64,000 nucleotides of DNA from Oribacterium sp. oral taxon 078 str. F0262 (GTDB taxonomy: Bacteria; Bacillota; Clostridia; Lachnospirales; Lachnospiraceae). The stretch lies in NCBI RefSeq assembly GCF_000160135.1, contig NZ_GG729934.1, forward strand, positions 660,954 through 724,953, written 5' to 3'. The notes under the pieces are model-generated. The model worked only from the letters and a program-made list of their open reading frames with translations. It did no database searches and was not told the DNA's origin. The translations under genes and the position numbers were made by a program. Of the stretch, positions 17,216-25,589 are shown piece after piece. Within the stretch, counting starts at the first letter, position 1, and each line of letters begins with the position of its first letter.

Positions 17216-17371
17216 GTCCCGGCGCCCGGCTTTGATGTTATGGACTATGGTCAGGAGGACTACGAGTTTGGAAGCGCGACGGCGGATGCCAGACACTGGG
17301 ATCCGTATCTGCCCAAGCTATTTGAGAAATACAAGGATGTTCTGTCGCCTCTTTTTCAATCGGGGAAATAA
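17216..17371 (+). pseudogene. C-terminal remnant of an unidentified protein
   Basis: This open frame without a start codon encodes GFDVMDYGQEDYEFG through SPLFQSGK, with normal codon use and a helical amphipathic end. It looks like the tail of a deleted protein. It lies 23 bases before the DUF364 gene, so the lost gene was probably its operon partner. Confidence 0.35.
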
Positions 17372-17394
17372 AGCGCACAGGGGAGAGAGATAAT

Positions 17395-18231
17395 ATGAAA
17401 AAACTTTCTATCTTAAGGGAATCCGTATCTAAACTGGAAGACAATCTGAAGCTGGAGGAAATCACAGTGGAGAGGGCTGTCTTCGGTCTGTTTTTCTCCG
17501 GGGTGAAGCTGTCTACGGGACAGGGGGGGCTTTGCTTTACACCGGTGAAGGAGATTCCTGAAGCGGTCTGCTGCCCGAGCTCCGCGAAAGCGATGCCGCT
17601 TTCGGGGCGGCTCCGGGGACGGCCCGTCCGGGCGTATCTTGAGGATATTTTCTGCGAAAACATCCTCCGCCGTACTCTGGGGATCGCCGCCCTGAATGCT
17701 TTGAGCACGGCAGTGTGGGAGAAGTCCCCGCCCAAAGACTATGAGATTTTAATGGGGAGGGATGCCTTCGACGAGTTGGATCTCAGCCGCTATCCTAAGA
17801 CCGTGCTGGTCGGCGCGCTGGTGCCTATGCTGAAAAGACTCCTCGCTTCTTCCTCGGATTTCCGCATTATGGAGCAGGATCCCAGGACCTTAAAGGAGAG
17901 GGAGCTTCCCTATTATCTTCCGCCGGAGCGGGCAGCAGAGTGCGTGCCGGATGCGGACCTACTGGTCATCACCGGTGTGACGATCTTAAACGATACCCTG
18001 CCGGGACTTTTGGAAATGGCAAAGCCGGGGGCGGAGATCCTGCTCGTCGGCCCCACGGCAGGCATGCTCCCGGATGCTCTTTTCTCCCGCGGCGTCACCA
18101 TGCTCGGCGGGATTTCCGTGACAAAGCCGGATGAGCTTTTAGATATCATCAGCGAGGGGGGATCGGGCTATCACTTCTTCGGGAAATCCGCGGAGAGGAC
18201 CCTGATCCGGAAGAGGCAAAGATCGAGATAA
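17395..18231 (+). CDS. DUF364-domain protein (putative heavy-metal chelation)
   Basis: The 278-residue protein has an N-terminal DUF4213-type domain (residues 1-95) and the C-terminal Rossmann-like DUF364 domain. In the second part LLVITGVTILNDTLPGLLEMAKPGAEILLVGPTAGMLPD is characteristic. These proteins are often found with metal or molybdenum uptake genes and may bind metal ions or a cofactor, but no reaction is proven. Here the expected transporter neighbours are missing. Confidence 0.75.
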   Translation: MKKLSILRESVSKLEDNLKLEEITVERAVFGLFFSGVKLSTGQGGLCFTPVKEIPEAVCCPSSAKAMPLSGRLRGRPVRAYLEDIFCENILRRTLGIAALNALSTAVWEKSPPKDYEILMGRDAFDELDLSRYPKTVLVGALVPMLKRLLASSSDFRIMEQDPRTLKERELPYYLPPERAAECVPDADLLVITGVTILNDTLPGLLEMAKPGAEILLVGPTAGMLPDALFSRGVTMLGGISVTKPDELLDIISEGGSGYHFFGKSAERTLIRKRQRSR

Positions 18232-18284
18232 AGACTTTAAAATTTGCGTTTTTTTAAAATATAGCCATATAAATAGCCTGTAAT

Positions 18285-18334
18285 CTGAGAAAACGCAGTT
18301 TATACTTGCGTTTACTCAGACTCCGGGCTATAAT
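18285..18334 (+). promoter_or_regulatory. Promoter inside an inverted repeat, upstream of the OLD-like ATPase
   Basis: The -35 box TTGCGT (18306-18311) and -10 box TATAAT (18329-18334) have a 17-base spacer. An inverted repeat CTGAGAAAACGCA / TGCGTTTACTCAG (18285-18297 and 18307-18319, one mismatch) overlaps the -35 region, so a repressor site is likely. A purine-only stretch follows at 18338-18372. The promoter probably drives the defence-type genes starting at 18498. Confidence 0.6.
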
Positions 18335-18497
18335 CATAAAAGAAAGAAAGAAAAAAGAGGAAAGAAAGAGGCTTGTCAGAACGCTGCTTTGAACAGGAGA
18401 AGTTAAATTCGGTTCTGAAAAGATTTGACGAACGACGAACAACGACGGATGCGGATATCAGTACTTTAAGAAAGGAGAAATCGAGCTCGTCCCCTCG

Positions 18498-19796
18498 ATG
18501 ATGTGCCTTATGCGAATCAGAGCGCTGGCTTTGGATGGATATAAAAATCTTTCAAGATTAAAAATCAGATTGGATGATATTACGGCGCTTGTAGCGTTGA
18601 ATAATTTTGGAAAATCAAATATTCTCTCGGGAATCGATTTTGGGATCTCCTTTTTAAAAGCCGGGAATGAGGAAAAAGCCTTGATGATGGCGGATTCCGA
18701 TCTGATTCCCAGGAATGTCAACATGGTCGGAAGAAATTTCAATTATGCGATGGAACTCTCCATGGAGCTTGAGGGGCAGGAGTATATCATCCAGTATGGC
18801 TATCAGTTTGCCTGGAAGAGTTCCGAGAAAATGGAGCCGGAAATCCTTTCGGAGTATCTAAAGGTAAAGCTAAATGAGAGAGGGCAGAAATTCAGTCAGC
18901 TGATCAGCAGAAATAGGCAGGACGCCAAGTATAAGGCATCTGAGGCAGGGAGGTGCTCTTCCGGGATTTTGGTGGAGAAGAGGGAACTGGTACTTAATAA
19001 ACTGCGCGCATATGATAGCCTGTATTATGCAGAGCTTATAAAAGAGCTTGGCGGAATTCGTATATACATGGAAAACAACCTCGATGTAAAGAGCTTCTAT
19101 CAGCCGGATCCGATTATACGGAAAGGACTTGAGAATGAAATGCTCAATGCGGAGAATCTTCCGCGGATCATATTTAAGCTGAAGACAGAGAATGAGCGAA
19201 ACTATGAGCTTTTGATAAATGTGTACAAGCAGCTTTTTCCTGCCATTGAGGATATCATTGTAAGGCAGTATCAGCTTGGAGAGCACACGGAGGGGCGTCT
19301 CCCGGAGGATTCGCCTTTTATCCTTGCGAACCGGTTTTATGTTCTCTATGTAAAAGACAGGAATCTTGTTGCGCCGATTGACTTTCAGATGATGTCGGAC
19401 GGGGCAAAGCGAGTCTTTATGATCCTTACCAAGATTATTATTTCAAGGGTCAGCAATATTGCATTGATTGCGATTGAGGAGCCGGAGAATTCCGTGCATC
19501 CGGGCTTATTTAAGGCGTATATCAGTATCATCCATCAGCTTCTTGATGACTGCAAGGTGATTATCACCAGTCATTCACCATATATTGTGAGTTACCTCAA
19601 TCCGGCCTGGATTCGCGTGGGACATAGTGATGATTCGGGTGTGGCGGAATTTTTCTGTTTGAAAAAGAATGCGCAAAAACGGCTTGAGAGAGAGGCGAAA
19701 GAGTACAATAGTTCACTGGGAGATTATCTTTTCTCTCTTCTTTCCGACCCGGATGACAGCATTTTAGAGTATCTGGAGGATGATCCGGATGAATAA
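18498..19796 (+). CDS. OLD-like AAA-family ATPase (SMC/ABC-type)
   Basis: The 432-residue protein resembles the ATPase half of OLD-family or Gabija-like systems. The N-terminus carries a P-loop in a relaxed form, ALVALNNFGKSN (about residues 30-41), and the C-terminus has MMSDGAKRVFMILTKII (signature-like), IEEPENSVHPGL (Walker B) and the ITSHSPY switch. The next frame overlaps as ATGAATAA and starts like a TOPRIM nuclease, the normal partner, but is cut short. The start has no close ribosome site; MRIRALALDG at 18510 is an alternative. Confidence 0.75.
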   Translation: MMCLMRIRALALDGYKNLSRLKIRLDDITALVALNNFGKSNILSGIDFGISFLKAGNEEKALMMADSDLIPRNVNMVGRNFNYAMELSMELEGQEYIIQYGYQFAWKSSEKMEPEILSEYLKVKLNERGQKFSQLISRNRQDAKYKASEAGRCSSGILVEKRELVLNKLRAYDSLYYAELIKELGGIRIYMENNLDVKSFYQPDPIIRKGLENEMLNAENLPRIIFKLKTENERNYELLINVYKQLFPAIEDIIVRQYQLGEHTEGRLPEDSPFILANRFYVLYVKDRNLVAPIDFQMMSDGAKRVFMILTKIIISRVSNIALIAIEEPENSVHPGLFKAYISIIHQLLDDCKVIITSHSPYIVSYLNPAWIRVGHSDDSGVAEFFCLKKNAQKRLEREAKEYNSSLGDYLFSLLSDPDDSILEYLEDDPDE

Positions 19797-19899
19797 ATGT
19801 CTTGTGATCTTTGTGGAGGGGGATACGGAGCTTGTATTCTATAAGTGGATTGTGGCGCATGCCAGAGGGAAGCTTGACCAGAACAATGATTCCGATTGA
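19789..19899 (+). pseudogene. TOPRIM-domain nuclease, N-terminal stub
   Basis: The 36-residue frame begins MNKCLVIFVEGDTELVFYKWIV. The hydrophobic strand followed by VEGDTE is the first acidic motif of TOPRIM nucleases that pair with OLD-like ATPases. After about 24 residues the sequence changes and a stop follows. The break coincides with the start of the PglX-like tail in another frame, so one deletion destroyed both genes. Confidence 0.65.
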
Positions 19900-19963
19900 T
19901 CTGGACGACGGCGTGAAGGTGAATTATGCCAAGTTTGCGGACGTGCTGGCGAAGATTAAGTAA
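19859..19963 (+). pseudogene. BREX PglX-type methyltransferase, C-terminal tail
   Basis: This frame ends with MIPIDLDDGVKVNYAKF and then ADVLAKIK and a stop. The D-DGVKVNY element close to the terminus is what I know from the tails of PglX-like adenine methylases of BREX systems. All catalytic motifs are gone. The identification rests on a short peptide, but the PglZ-like stub at 22788 supports it. Confidence 0.5.
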
Positions 19964-19981
19964 GTAGAAAGGAGTTCCTTT

Positions 19982-20446
19982 GTGGATGACGAGATCCATA
20001 TGAGCATTTCCATTCCAACAGATGATGATGGGTATGCTCTCTTAAAGTGTGAATATTGTGGCTCATTTTTCAAGGGAACACCAGCTGACTTGCAAGATGA
20101 TGGAGTGCTGAACATTTTTTGCCCAAGCTGTGGGCTGATCAGCGACAGCTATGTAACAGATGATGTTCTGGAACTTGCTATTAACATGACAACAAATCTT
20201 GTTAATGACATGATTTATGATGCGTTCAAAGATTTGGAGCGCCATAACAGAAAGAATAGCATAATTAAGTTCAAGGCAGGAAAAAAACCGCATCATGAGG
20301 CCGAAGACCCCATTCGTTCAGGTATAGAGGCGTTGGAAATATGTACTTTCCCTTGTTGTAAACGTACGGCAAAAATAAAGCCATTGCTGAAGATGACTGG
20401 TGCATACTGTCCTTTTTGTGGGGTGAAAAATTATGAAATTGAATAA
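19982..20446 (+). CDS. Double zinc-ribbon protein of unknown function
   Basis: This 154-residue soluble protein has two zinc-ribbon halves. The first is CEYCG with CPSCG 20 residues later (residues about 24-50). The second lies at the C-terminus, CTFPCCKRT with CPFCG about 20 residues later. Between them is a helical, charged stretch. The GTG start has GAAAGGAG in front. It overlaps the next gene by 14 bases, so the two are translated together. It is intact, lies between two BREX remnants and has no family I can name. Confidence 0.65.
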   Translation: MDDEIHMSISIPTDDDGYALLKCEYCGSFFKGTPADLQDDGVLNIFCPSCGLISDSYVTDDVLELAINMTTNLVNDMIYDAFKDLERHNRKNSIIKFKAGKKPHHEAEDPIRSGIEALEICTFPCCKRTAKIKPLLKMTGAYCPFCGVKNYEIE

Positions 20447-21221
20447 AAAAGAGCTTAGAAAATTGCAATATGATTTTAACAGTATCTGCAATCGACTCCT
20501 TCAAGCTGATTATCAAGATTACCCGGAGGTACTGGGGAAGTTCCTTAAGTTTCTAAATAACGCACCAATTATTTTGGACTATATCAAGGATTGCGGAGTC
20601 TGTGACTGGGTCATGGAAGAAACTATTCAGAGTGTTCAAATGGCTTACGGGCGGAAAATATTCGGGACCGGTGAAACGGACGAGGAGGAAGTACGCAATG
20701 TTTATGCCGTGTTGAGCTATTTGGTTGAGACAAATAACTCAATTTACCACGGAGTGGCTATGGGATATTCTTCTTCCGGCAAATATCAAGACAAGATAAA
20801 GGGATTCAATGAGCGTTTTGTCATGATTCTGATTCGTCACATTGAGCGATATTTGACAAAGGTAGGAATTGATATGGGGATTGATGACAGAGTGATTTAT
20901 AACGTAACAGTAGATAATGGACAGGCAATTATTGCGGCTGATAATGCAACAGTTACAGCAACGAATAATGTGAGCGTAGATCGTGATGAATTGAAACGGT
21001 TGATTACGGATATTCAGTCAACTGCGCAAAATTTTTGTGAAGAAGATAAGCAGACTGTATCTGAGTGTATCGAGGTTATCAAGAATGAAGCAGTTGAAAA
21101 TAAACCTAAAAAAGGAATGCTGAAGACAGCATTATCAACTTTGACGGCATTAAAGGGTACTGCTGAATTTGTGGCAGCAGTGATGGCGTTGATTCAGTTC
21201 GTCGAACCACTTATTCATTAG
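20433..21221 (+). CDS. Unknown 262-residue protein with a DNxT-rich linker and C-terminal helical domain
   Basis: The first 150 residues are helical and soluble, with no known domain. Residues about 150-185 hold short polar repeats (VDNGQAIIAADNATVTATNNVSV). The tail, residues 186-262, has DELKRLITDIQ, EEDKQTVSECIEVIKNE, a KPKKGMLKTAL turn and a hydrophobic helix AEFVAAVMALIQF. This repeat-plus-tail unit recurs in proteins linked to AbiTii and other bacterial defence genes. The tail may mediate oligomerisation or membrane contact. Its partner is the zinc-ribbon protein upstream. Function unknown. Confidence 0.65.
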   Translation: MKLNKKELRKLQYDFNSICNRLLQADYQDYPEVLGKFLKFLNNAPIILDYIKDCGVCDWVMEETIQSVQMAYGRKIFGTGETDEEEVRNVYAVLSYLVETNNSIYHGVAMGYSSSGKYQDKIKGFNERFVMILIRHIERYLTKVGIDMGIDDRVIYNVTVDNGQAIIAADNATVTATNNVSVDRDELKRLITDIQSTAQNFCEEDKQTVSECIEVIKNEAVENKPKKGMLKTALSTLTALKGTAEFVAAVMALIQFVEPLIH

Positions 21222-21284
21222 GACACATTGTTCCCAAATTGTCCGAAAGGATGAGCGAAAGGAAATGGAGAGCGAGGTGTCAGT

Positions 21285-22781
21285 ATGACCATGGAAGAAA
21301 TACTTGGAGGAGAATCTAAGAACGTGGAGTTCAAGGAAAACCTGCCGGAGAAAAGCATCAAATATATGAAGTCTGTGGTTGCCTTTGCAAACGGAACCGG
21401 CGGAAAAATCATCTTTGGAGTTGCCGATAAAACCAGAGAAGTGGTTGGTTTTGACAAGGAAGATGTGTTCAGAAAAATAGATGCCATCGCCAATGCGGTA
21501 TCTGACAGCTGTGAACCGGCCATTATTCCGGATATTACGGCACAGACGATTGCTGGTAAGACGGTGATCGTTGTGGAGGTTCCCGAAGGCAGACAGCGCC
21601 CGTATTATATCAAAGCCCTTGGCAGAGAAGGTGGCGTATATGTCCGTATTGCGGGCACTACTCGCCTTGCTGACGAGTACATGATCAAGGAGCTGTTATT
21701 TGAGGGCAGTAACCGTCATTTCGATCAGGTTTTGTGTACTGGATTGACCATCACGGATGGGGAGATTGACGGCCTTTGCACGGCCATGAAAGAACAGGCT
21801 GTAAAGAATGCTCGCGGTGAGGAACATAAGGCATCCATCAAGGATGTCGGCAGACAACAGCTGCGTTCCTGGGGAATTTTGATTGAACGGGATGGAAAAG
21901 ACTATCCATCCAACGCCTTTGCTATTCTGACTGGCAACGGTGGACTTCACGTTGCTACGCAATGTGGTGTATTCAAAGGCAGAACCAAAGAAGTTTTTGT
22001 GGATCGGCGAGAATATGACGGCCCGCTGTGGGAGCAGATCGAGGAAGCGTACCAGTTTGTCCTTCGGAACATTCATCTCGGAGCAACATTTGAGGGCGTT
22101 TATCGACAGGATGTCTATGAAATTCCGCCGGATGCCATCCGTGAGCTGATTATCAATGCGATGGTACATCGCAGCTATCTGGATCACGGGATGATACAGG
22201 TTGCGATATATGATGACCGACTGGAAATCACCTCTCCCGGAAAGCTTCCGATGGGTCAGACCATAGAGCGTATGAAGAAAGGATATTCCAAAATCCGAAA
22301 TGAAGCGCTGGCTTATGCGTTTTCCTATATGAAGCTGATTGAGCACTGGGGCAGCGGCATTCCGAGAATTATCGGTAAGGTAAAGGCTGCTGGGTTGCAG
22401 GAGCCGGAGTTTATCGGCGGAGATGTGGATTTGCGCATCAATATCTATCGAACTCCAAAGGCGGCAAATAGCGCCATGAATAACGCCACAATGAACGCCA
22501 GGGAGACAGTATCCGGAACTGGAATGCCAGATAATGCCGACAAACCGCCGACAAACCGCCGACAAACCGCCGATAAAATGCCGGTAAATGAACAGGAGCA
22601 GCTGGTTTATAAGTATGTATTAGAAAATAACGGCATTACAACAGTGAAAGCAATGAAACTTCTTGACCTGAAAGAGCGCAGAACCAGAGAACTTCTGGTA
22701 AAAATGGTTAAAAACGGATGGCTGAGAAAAGAGGGTTCATCGCGGAGCACAATTTATGTACAAAGCACAGAAAGAGGGTGA
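21285..22781 (+). CDS. AlbA_2/Schlafen-type putative DNA-binding protein
   Basis: The 498-residue protein starts with the AlbA_2 (Schlafen AAA_4) domain: ESKNVEFKENLPE, VVAFANGTGGKIIFGVAD and YVRIAGTTRLAD (residues 5-130). The middle matches the helicase-like C-terminal domain HATPase_c_4, with RELIINAMVHRSY, YDDRLEITSPG and EHWGSGIPRI. The end is a winged helix. In between lies a tandem TNRRQTADKPP-like repeat at about residues 415-432. Members act in transcription or phage defence. Its position between BREX fragments points to defence. Confidence 0.8.
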   Translation: MTMEEILGGESKNVEFKENLPEKSIKYMKSVVAFANGTGGKIIFGVADKTREVVGFDKEDVFRKIDAIANAVSDSCEPAIIPDITAQTIAGKTVIVVEVPEGRQRPYYIKALGREGGVYVRIAGTTRLADEYMIKELLFEGSNRHFDQVLCTGLTITDGEIDGLCTAMKEQAVKNARGEEHKASIKDVGRQQLRSWGILIERDGKDYPSNAFAILTGNGGLHVATQCGVFKGRTKEVFVDRREYDGPLWEQIEEAYQFVLRNIHLGATFEGVYRQDVYEIPPDAIRELIINAMVHRSYLDHGMIQVAIYDDRLEITSPGKLPMGQTIERMKKGYSKIRNEALAYAFSYMKLIEHWGSGIPRIIGKVKAAGLQEPEFIGGDVDLRINIYRTPKAANSAMNNATMNARETVSGTGMPDNADKPPTNRRQTADKMPVNEQEQLVYKYVLENNGITTVKAMKLLDLKERRTRELLVKMVKNGWLRKEGSSRSTIYVQSTERG

Positions 22782-22787
22782 CGCAGC

Positions 22788-23027
22788 ATGGATGTCGAAA
22801 AGATAATACAGGATTTGAATCGGTGGTTTGCGGCTCCTCCGCCTGAGGTTTATAAGCGCCGCGTCATCTTCTGCAGCGATGAGGATAGAGAATTTGAAGA
22901 TCAGTTGGATGAGATCACGCTAGATGATGCAAAGATAGTTAAGATTACCGGATCCAACAGCTTTGCCATCAAGAAGCTGCTGTTCGTTGAATACTGCGAG
23001 CGTATGCTTCCTGGCGGTACTCTATAA
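22788..23027 (+). pseudogene. BREX PglZ, N-terminal stub
   Basis: The 79 residues begin MDVEKIIQDLNRWFAAPPP and contain RRVIFCSDEDREFEDQLDEI and KITGSNSFAIKKLL. This is the usual N-terminus of PglZ alkaline-phosphatase-fold proteins of BREX systems, where the strand normally reads VIFWYDEDREFED. The frame ends after 79 residues instead of about 800, so the phosphatase domain is gone. It follows the AlbA_2 gene by six bases, as in BREX loci that carry accessory genes between pglX and pglZ. Confidence 0.65.
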
Positions 23028-23131
23028 AATGTAAGCCATAAGTGTTATAAAAATGCTCGACTGGAACAAGGCGATCCGATCATCGCGAGTTGGATCTTCC
23101 CTGTAAGCGGAAATGCTGCTCTTCGGCCGGA

Positions 23132-23545
23132 TCACAGAATCATGAAGATCATTCCGGCAGTAATCAGGATCGCTCCGAAGATATTCGTAAAATGCAGTTT
23201 TTCCCGAAGCAGCAGAGCGGCCAGGATCAGGGTGATCACGATGCTGAACTTATCTACCGGTGCCACCTTGGAGGCTTCCCCTAATTGAAGAGCCCTGTAA
23301 TAGCAAAGCCAGGATATGCCGGTGGCAATCCCGGAAAGGATCAGAAAGAGCCAGGAGCGCCTGCCGATGTCTCCGATCCCTCTGCCTGCGCCGGTGAAGA
23401 GCACGATGCCGGAGGCAAAGATTAAGATCACCGCCGTTCGGATGGCGGTGGCGAGATTAGAGTTGACGCCCTCCACCCCGATCTTCCCCAGGATAGAAGT
23501 CGCTGCCGCAAATAGGGCAGATAAGAAGGCAAAAATCAGCCACAT
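23132..23545 (-). CDS. EamA-family membrane transporter (single domain)
   Basis: The 137-residue protein has about five hydrophobic helices and the EamA ending APVDKFSIVITLILAALLLREKLHFTNIFGAILITAGM. Single-domain members form dimers and move small metabolites or drugs. It lies alone on the minus strand between the BREX remnant and the iron transport operon, behind that operon's terminator. The substrate cannot be predicted. Confidence 0.8.
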   Translation of the reverse strand: MWLIFAFLSALFAAATSILGKIGVEGVNSNLATAIRTAVILIFASGIVLFTGAGRGIGDIGRRSWLFLILSGIATGISWLCYYRALQLGEASKVAPVDKFSIVITLILAALLLREKLHFTNIFGAILITAGMIFMIL

Positions 23546-23558
23546 ATATTTTCTCCCG

Positions 23559-23592
23559 AAAACAGGGGTCAGAACAATCCGGCCCCTGTTTT
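23559..23592 (-). terminator. Rho-independent terminator of the iron transport operon
   Basis: A perfect 10-bp inverted repeat AAAACAGGGG/CCCCTGTTTT lies 28 bases behind the stop of the binding-protein gene. Either strand ends in a T tract, so it can also work in the other direction. Confidence 0.8.
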
Positions 23593-23620
23593 TCTATGCC
23601 GGTGTGTCCCTTGTGCCTGC

Positions 23621-24718
23621 CTACTTCTGCAGGGCCTTTAAGACATCGGCAATTTTCATTTCCTCAGCCAGAAGTCCGTGTGCCCCCCAGAGACGGGCCT
23701 CCACATCATAGACATGCCCGTTTTGCACTGCGGGAATGGTTTTCCACAGGGGATCTGCCGTCATCTCCTCATAGCGCTTCTTGGCGGCGGCATCGTCCTC
23801 TGAACCAAGAGAGCCATAGCCCGCTACAAGAAAGATATAGTCCGTCTTCAGATCCGGAAGCGTCTCCAGAGAGATGGCCAGGTTGTCCGCTGTATCATAA
23901 GCCACTACCATGGGGTCCGGCTTTAATCCGAGATCGGCGTATAAAAAGGCGCTCATATCATTCTTAGAATACGGATAGAGGCGGATCTCCTTTTTCATGA
24001 CCCGGAGCATGGAGACGGTGCCGTCCACAGAGGAAAGCCTCTGCCTTGCATCCATCACCGTGTCCTGGAACTGCTGCAGTCTTTTGCTCGCGTCCTCCCC
24101 CCGTCCGAGAGCCCGCCCCAGCACCAGGAGAGAGCTTCTGCTATCCTGGAGATGCAGGGCAAAGGTGGGGGCAATCTTCGACAGCTCCTCGTAGATGGAC
24201 TTGTCGAAGGAGTCACGGATAACGATCAAATCCGGCTTATAGGACATGACCTCCTCGTAGTTTATGGTATTTGCTTCCTCATCCACCGTAATTTTTCCGA
24301 TGTTCAGGGCGGCCAGTTGCTGATGCAGGTAGAAGTCATCAAAGTCCCGGCAGGCCACCATGGACACATCCAGAGCCAGCATCAGATCCTCCACCTTGAT
24401 GGAGACAATCCTCTGGGGATTTTCCGGCATCACGGTCTCTCCATAGGCATGCTTTACCACCGTTTTACCGCTGTCGTTTTTGTATACCAGGGCATCTGCC
24501 TCCTTCTCGGCCTTTGTCACAATCTCCGAGGGATCCGCCGCGGCCGTCGTCTCCGCCGCCTGGGAGCTTTCCCCCTTGCCTTTGCTTTCCTGAGCCTCAC
24601 TGCTTTTTGCCTCAGCGGTAGAGGACGTCGTCGTATTCTGAGGAGAGGATGCGCTGCAGCCGTTCAAAAGGATAGTAAAGAGCAGGCCGCAGAGCAAGAG
24701 CAGGTTTGATTTTTTCAT
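23621..24718 (-). CDS. Iron-siderophore ABC transporter substrate-binding lipoprotein
   Basis: The 365-residue protein has a lipoprotein signal with LLNGCS (cysteine at about 21), a long Ser/Thr/Glu linker and a FecB-like periplasmic-binding fold. Typical pieces are ENPQRIVSIKVEDLMLALD and YKPDLIVIRDS, and a late sequence ending near EEMKIADVLKALQK. Being a lipoprotein on the outer face of a Gram-positive membrane, it would hand ferric siderophore or heme to the two permeases encoded upstream. It is the last gene of the operon. The exact ligand is unknown. Confidence 0.85.
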   Translation of the reverse strand: MKKSNLLLLCGLLFTILLNGCSASSPQNTTTSSTAEAKSSEAQESKGKGESSQAAETTAAADPSEIVTKAEKEADALVYKNDSGKTVVKHAYGETVMPENPQRIVSIKVEDLMLALDVSMVACRDFDDFYLHQQLAALNIGKITVDEEANTINYEEVMSYKPDLIVIRDSFDKSIYEELSKIAPTFALHLQDSRSSLLVLGRALGRGEDASKRLQQFQDTVMDARQRLSSVDGTVSMLRVMKKEIRLYPYSKNDMSAFLYADLGLKPDPMVVAYDTADNLAISLETLPDLKTDYIFLVAGYGSLGSEDDAAAKKRYEEMTADPLWKTIPAVQNGHVYDVEARLWGAHGLLAEEMKIADVLKALQK

Positions 24719-24791
24719 GATCTTCCTCCATGGATTTCTCCGCCAAAGCGGATATCATAAAACCGGATAAACCGGAATGCTGCCGAATGAA

Positions 24792-25580
24792 TCAGAGTGA
24801 GGGGATATTGTCATAGGGGATGCAGAGGGGCCTTTTGCTGCGCTGATCCACCACTACATCGGCCAGTACGCCGAATACCTGCTTCAGATTCTCCGGGGTC
24901 AGCACCTCCTCGGCCGATCCCTCACAGGTGATTTTCCCCTTTTTGATCGCCACCACATGGTCCGCGAAGCGGGCCACCTGGTTTAAGTCGTGAATTACCA
25001 TGACGATCGTCTTTTTATAGTTTTGATTCAAGTCGGACAAGAGCTTTAAAATGTCCAACTGATAGGCGATATCCAAAAAAGTGGTGGGCTCGTCCAAAAA
25101 CAGGATTTCTGTGTCCTGAGAAATACAAAGGGCAATCCATGCCCTTTGGCGCTGCCCGCCGGAGAGCTGCTCCAGGGCGCGGTCGGCAAATTCTGTCATC
25201 CCCGTCACCCTCAGGGCCCAGGCAATTTTTTCCTTATCCTGTGCATCCAGCTTCCCATAGCCCGCTTTGTAGGGAGATCTGCCGTAGGAAACCAGCTCCT
25301 CCACAGTCAGCCCCTCCGGAGATTCCGGGCTTTGGGGAAGGATGGCAATGCGCTTTGCCAGTTCTTTGGTGGACTGGGTATAGATATTTTTTCCGTCCAG
25401 AATCACCTCTCCCCTGTCCGGATGGAGGATGCGGCATAAAGCCTTTAATATCGTGGACTTCCCGGAACCATTGGCGCCGATGATTACCGTCACCCTGCCC
25501 TCGGGGATCCTCAAATTCAGATCTTCTACGATTTTGTTTTTTCCATACGAGATATCTACATTTTGGGAATAAAATTCCAT
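24792..25580 (-). CDS. Iron-siderophore ABC transporter ATPase (FecE/FepC-like)
   Basis: The 262-residue ATPase has Walker A GANGSGKST, Q-loop LPQSPESPEG, signature LSGGQRQRAWIA, Walker B ILFLDEPTTFLD and the H-loop histidine in MVIHDLNQ. These are typical for the FecE group. It starts nine bases behind the second permease gene and powers import of iron chelates. Confidence 0.88.
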   Translation of the reverse strand: MEFYSQNVDISYGKNKIVEDLNLRIPEGRVTVIIGANGSGKSTILKALCRILHPDRGEVILDGKNIYTQSTKELAKRIAILPQSPESPEGLTVEELVSYGRSPYKAGYGKLDAQDKEKIAWALRVTGMTEFADRALEQLSGGQRQRAWIALCISQDTEILFLDEPTTFLDIAYQLDILKLLSDLNQNYKKTIVMVIHDLNQVARFADHVVAIKKGKITCEGSAEEVLTPENLKQVFGVLADVVVDQRSKRPLCIPYDNIPSL

Positions 25581-25589
25581 ATCGAACTC

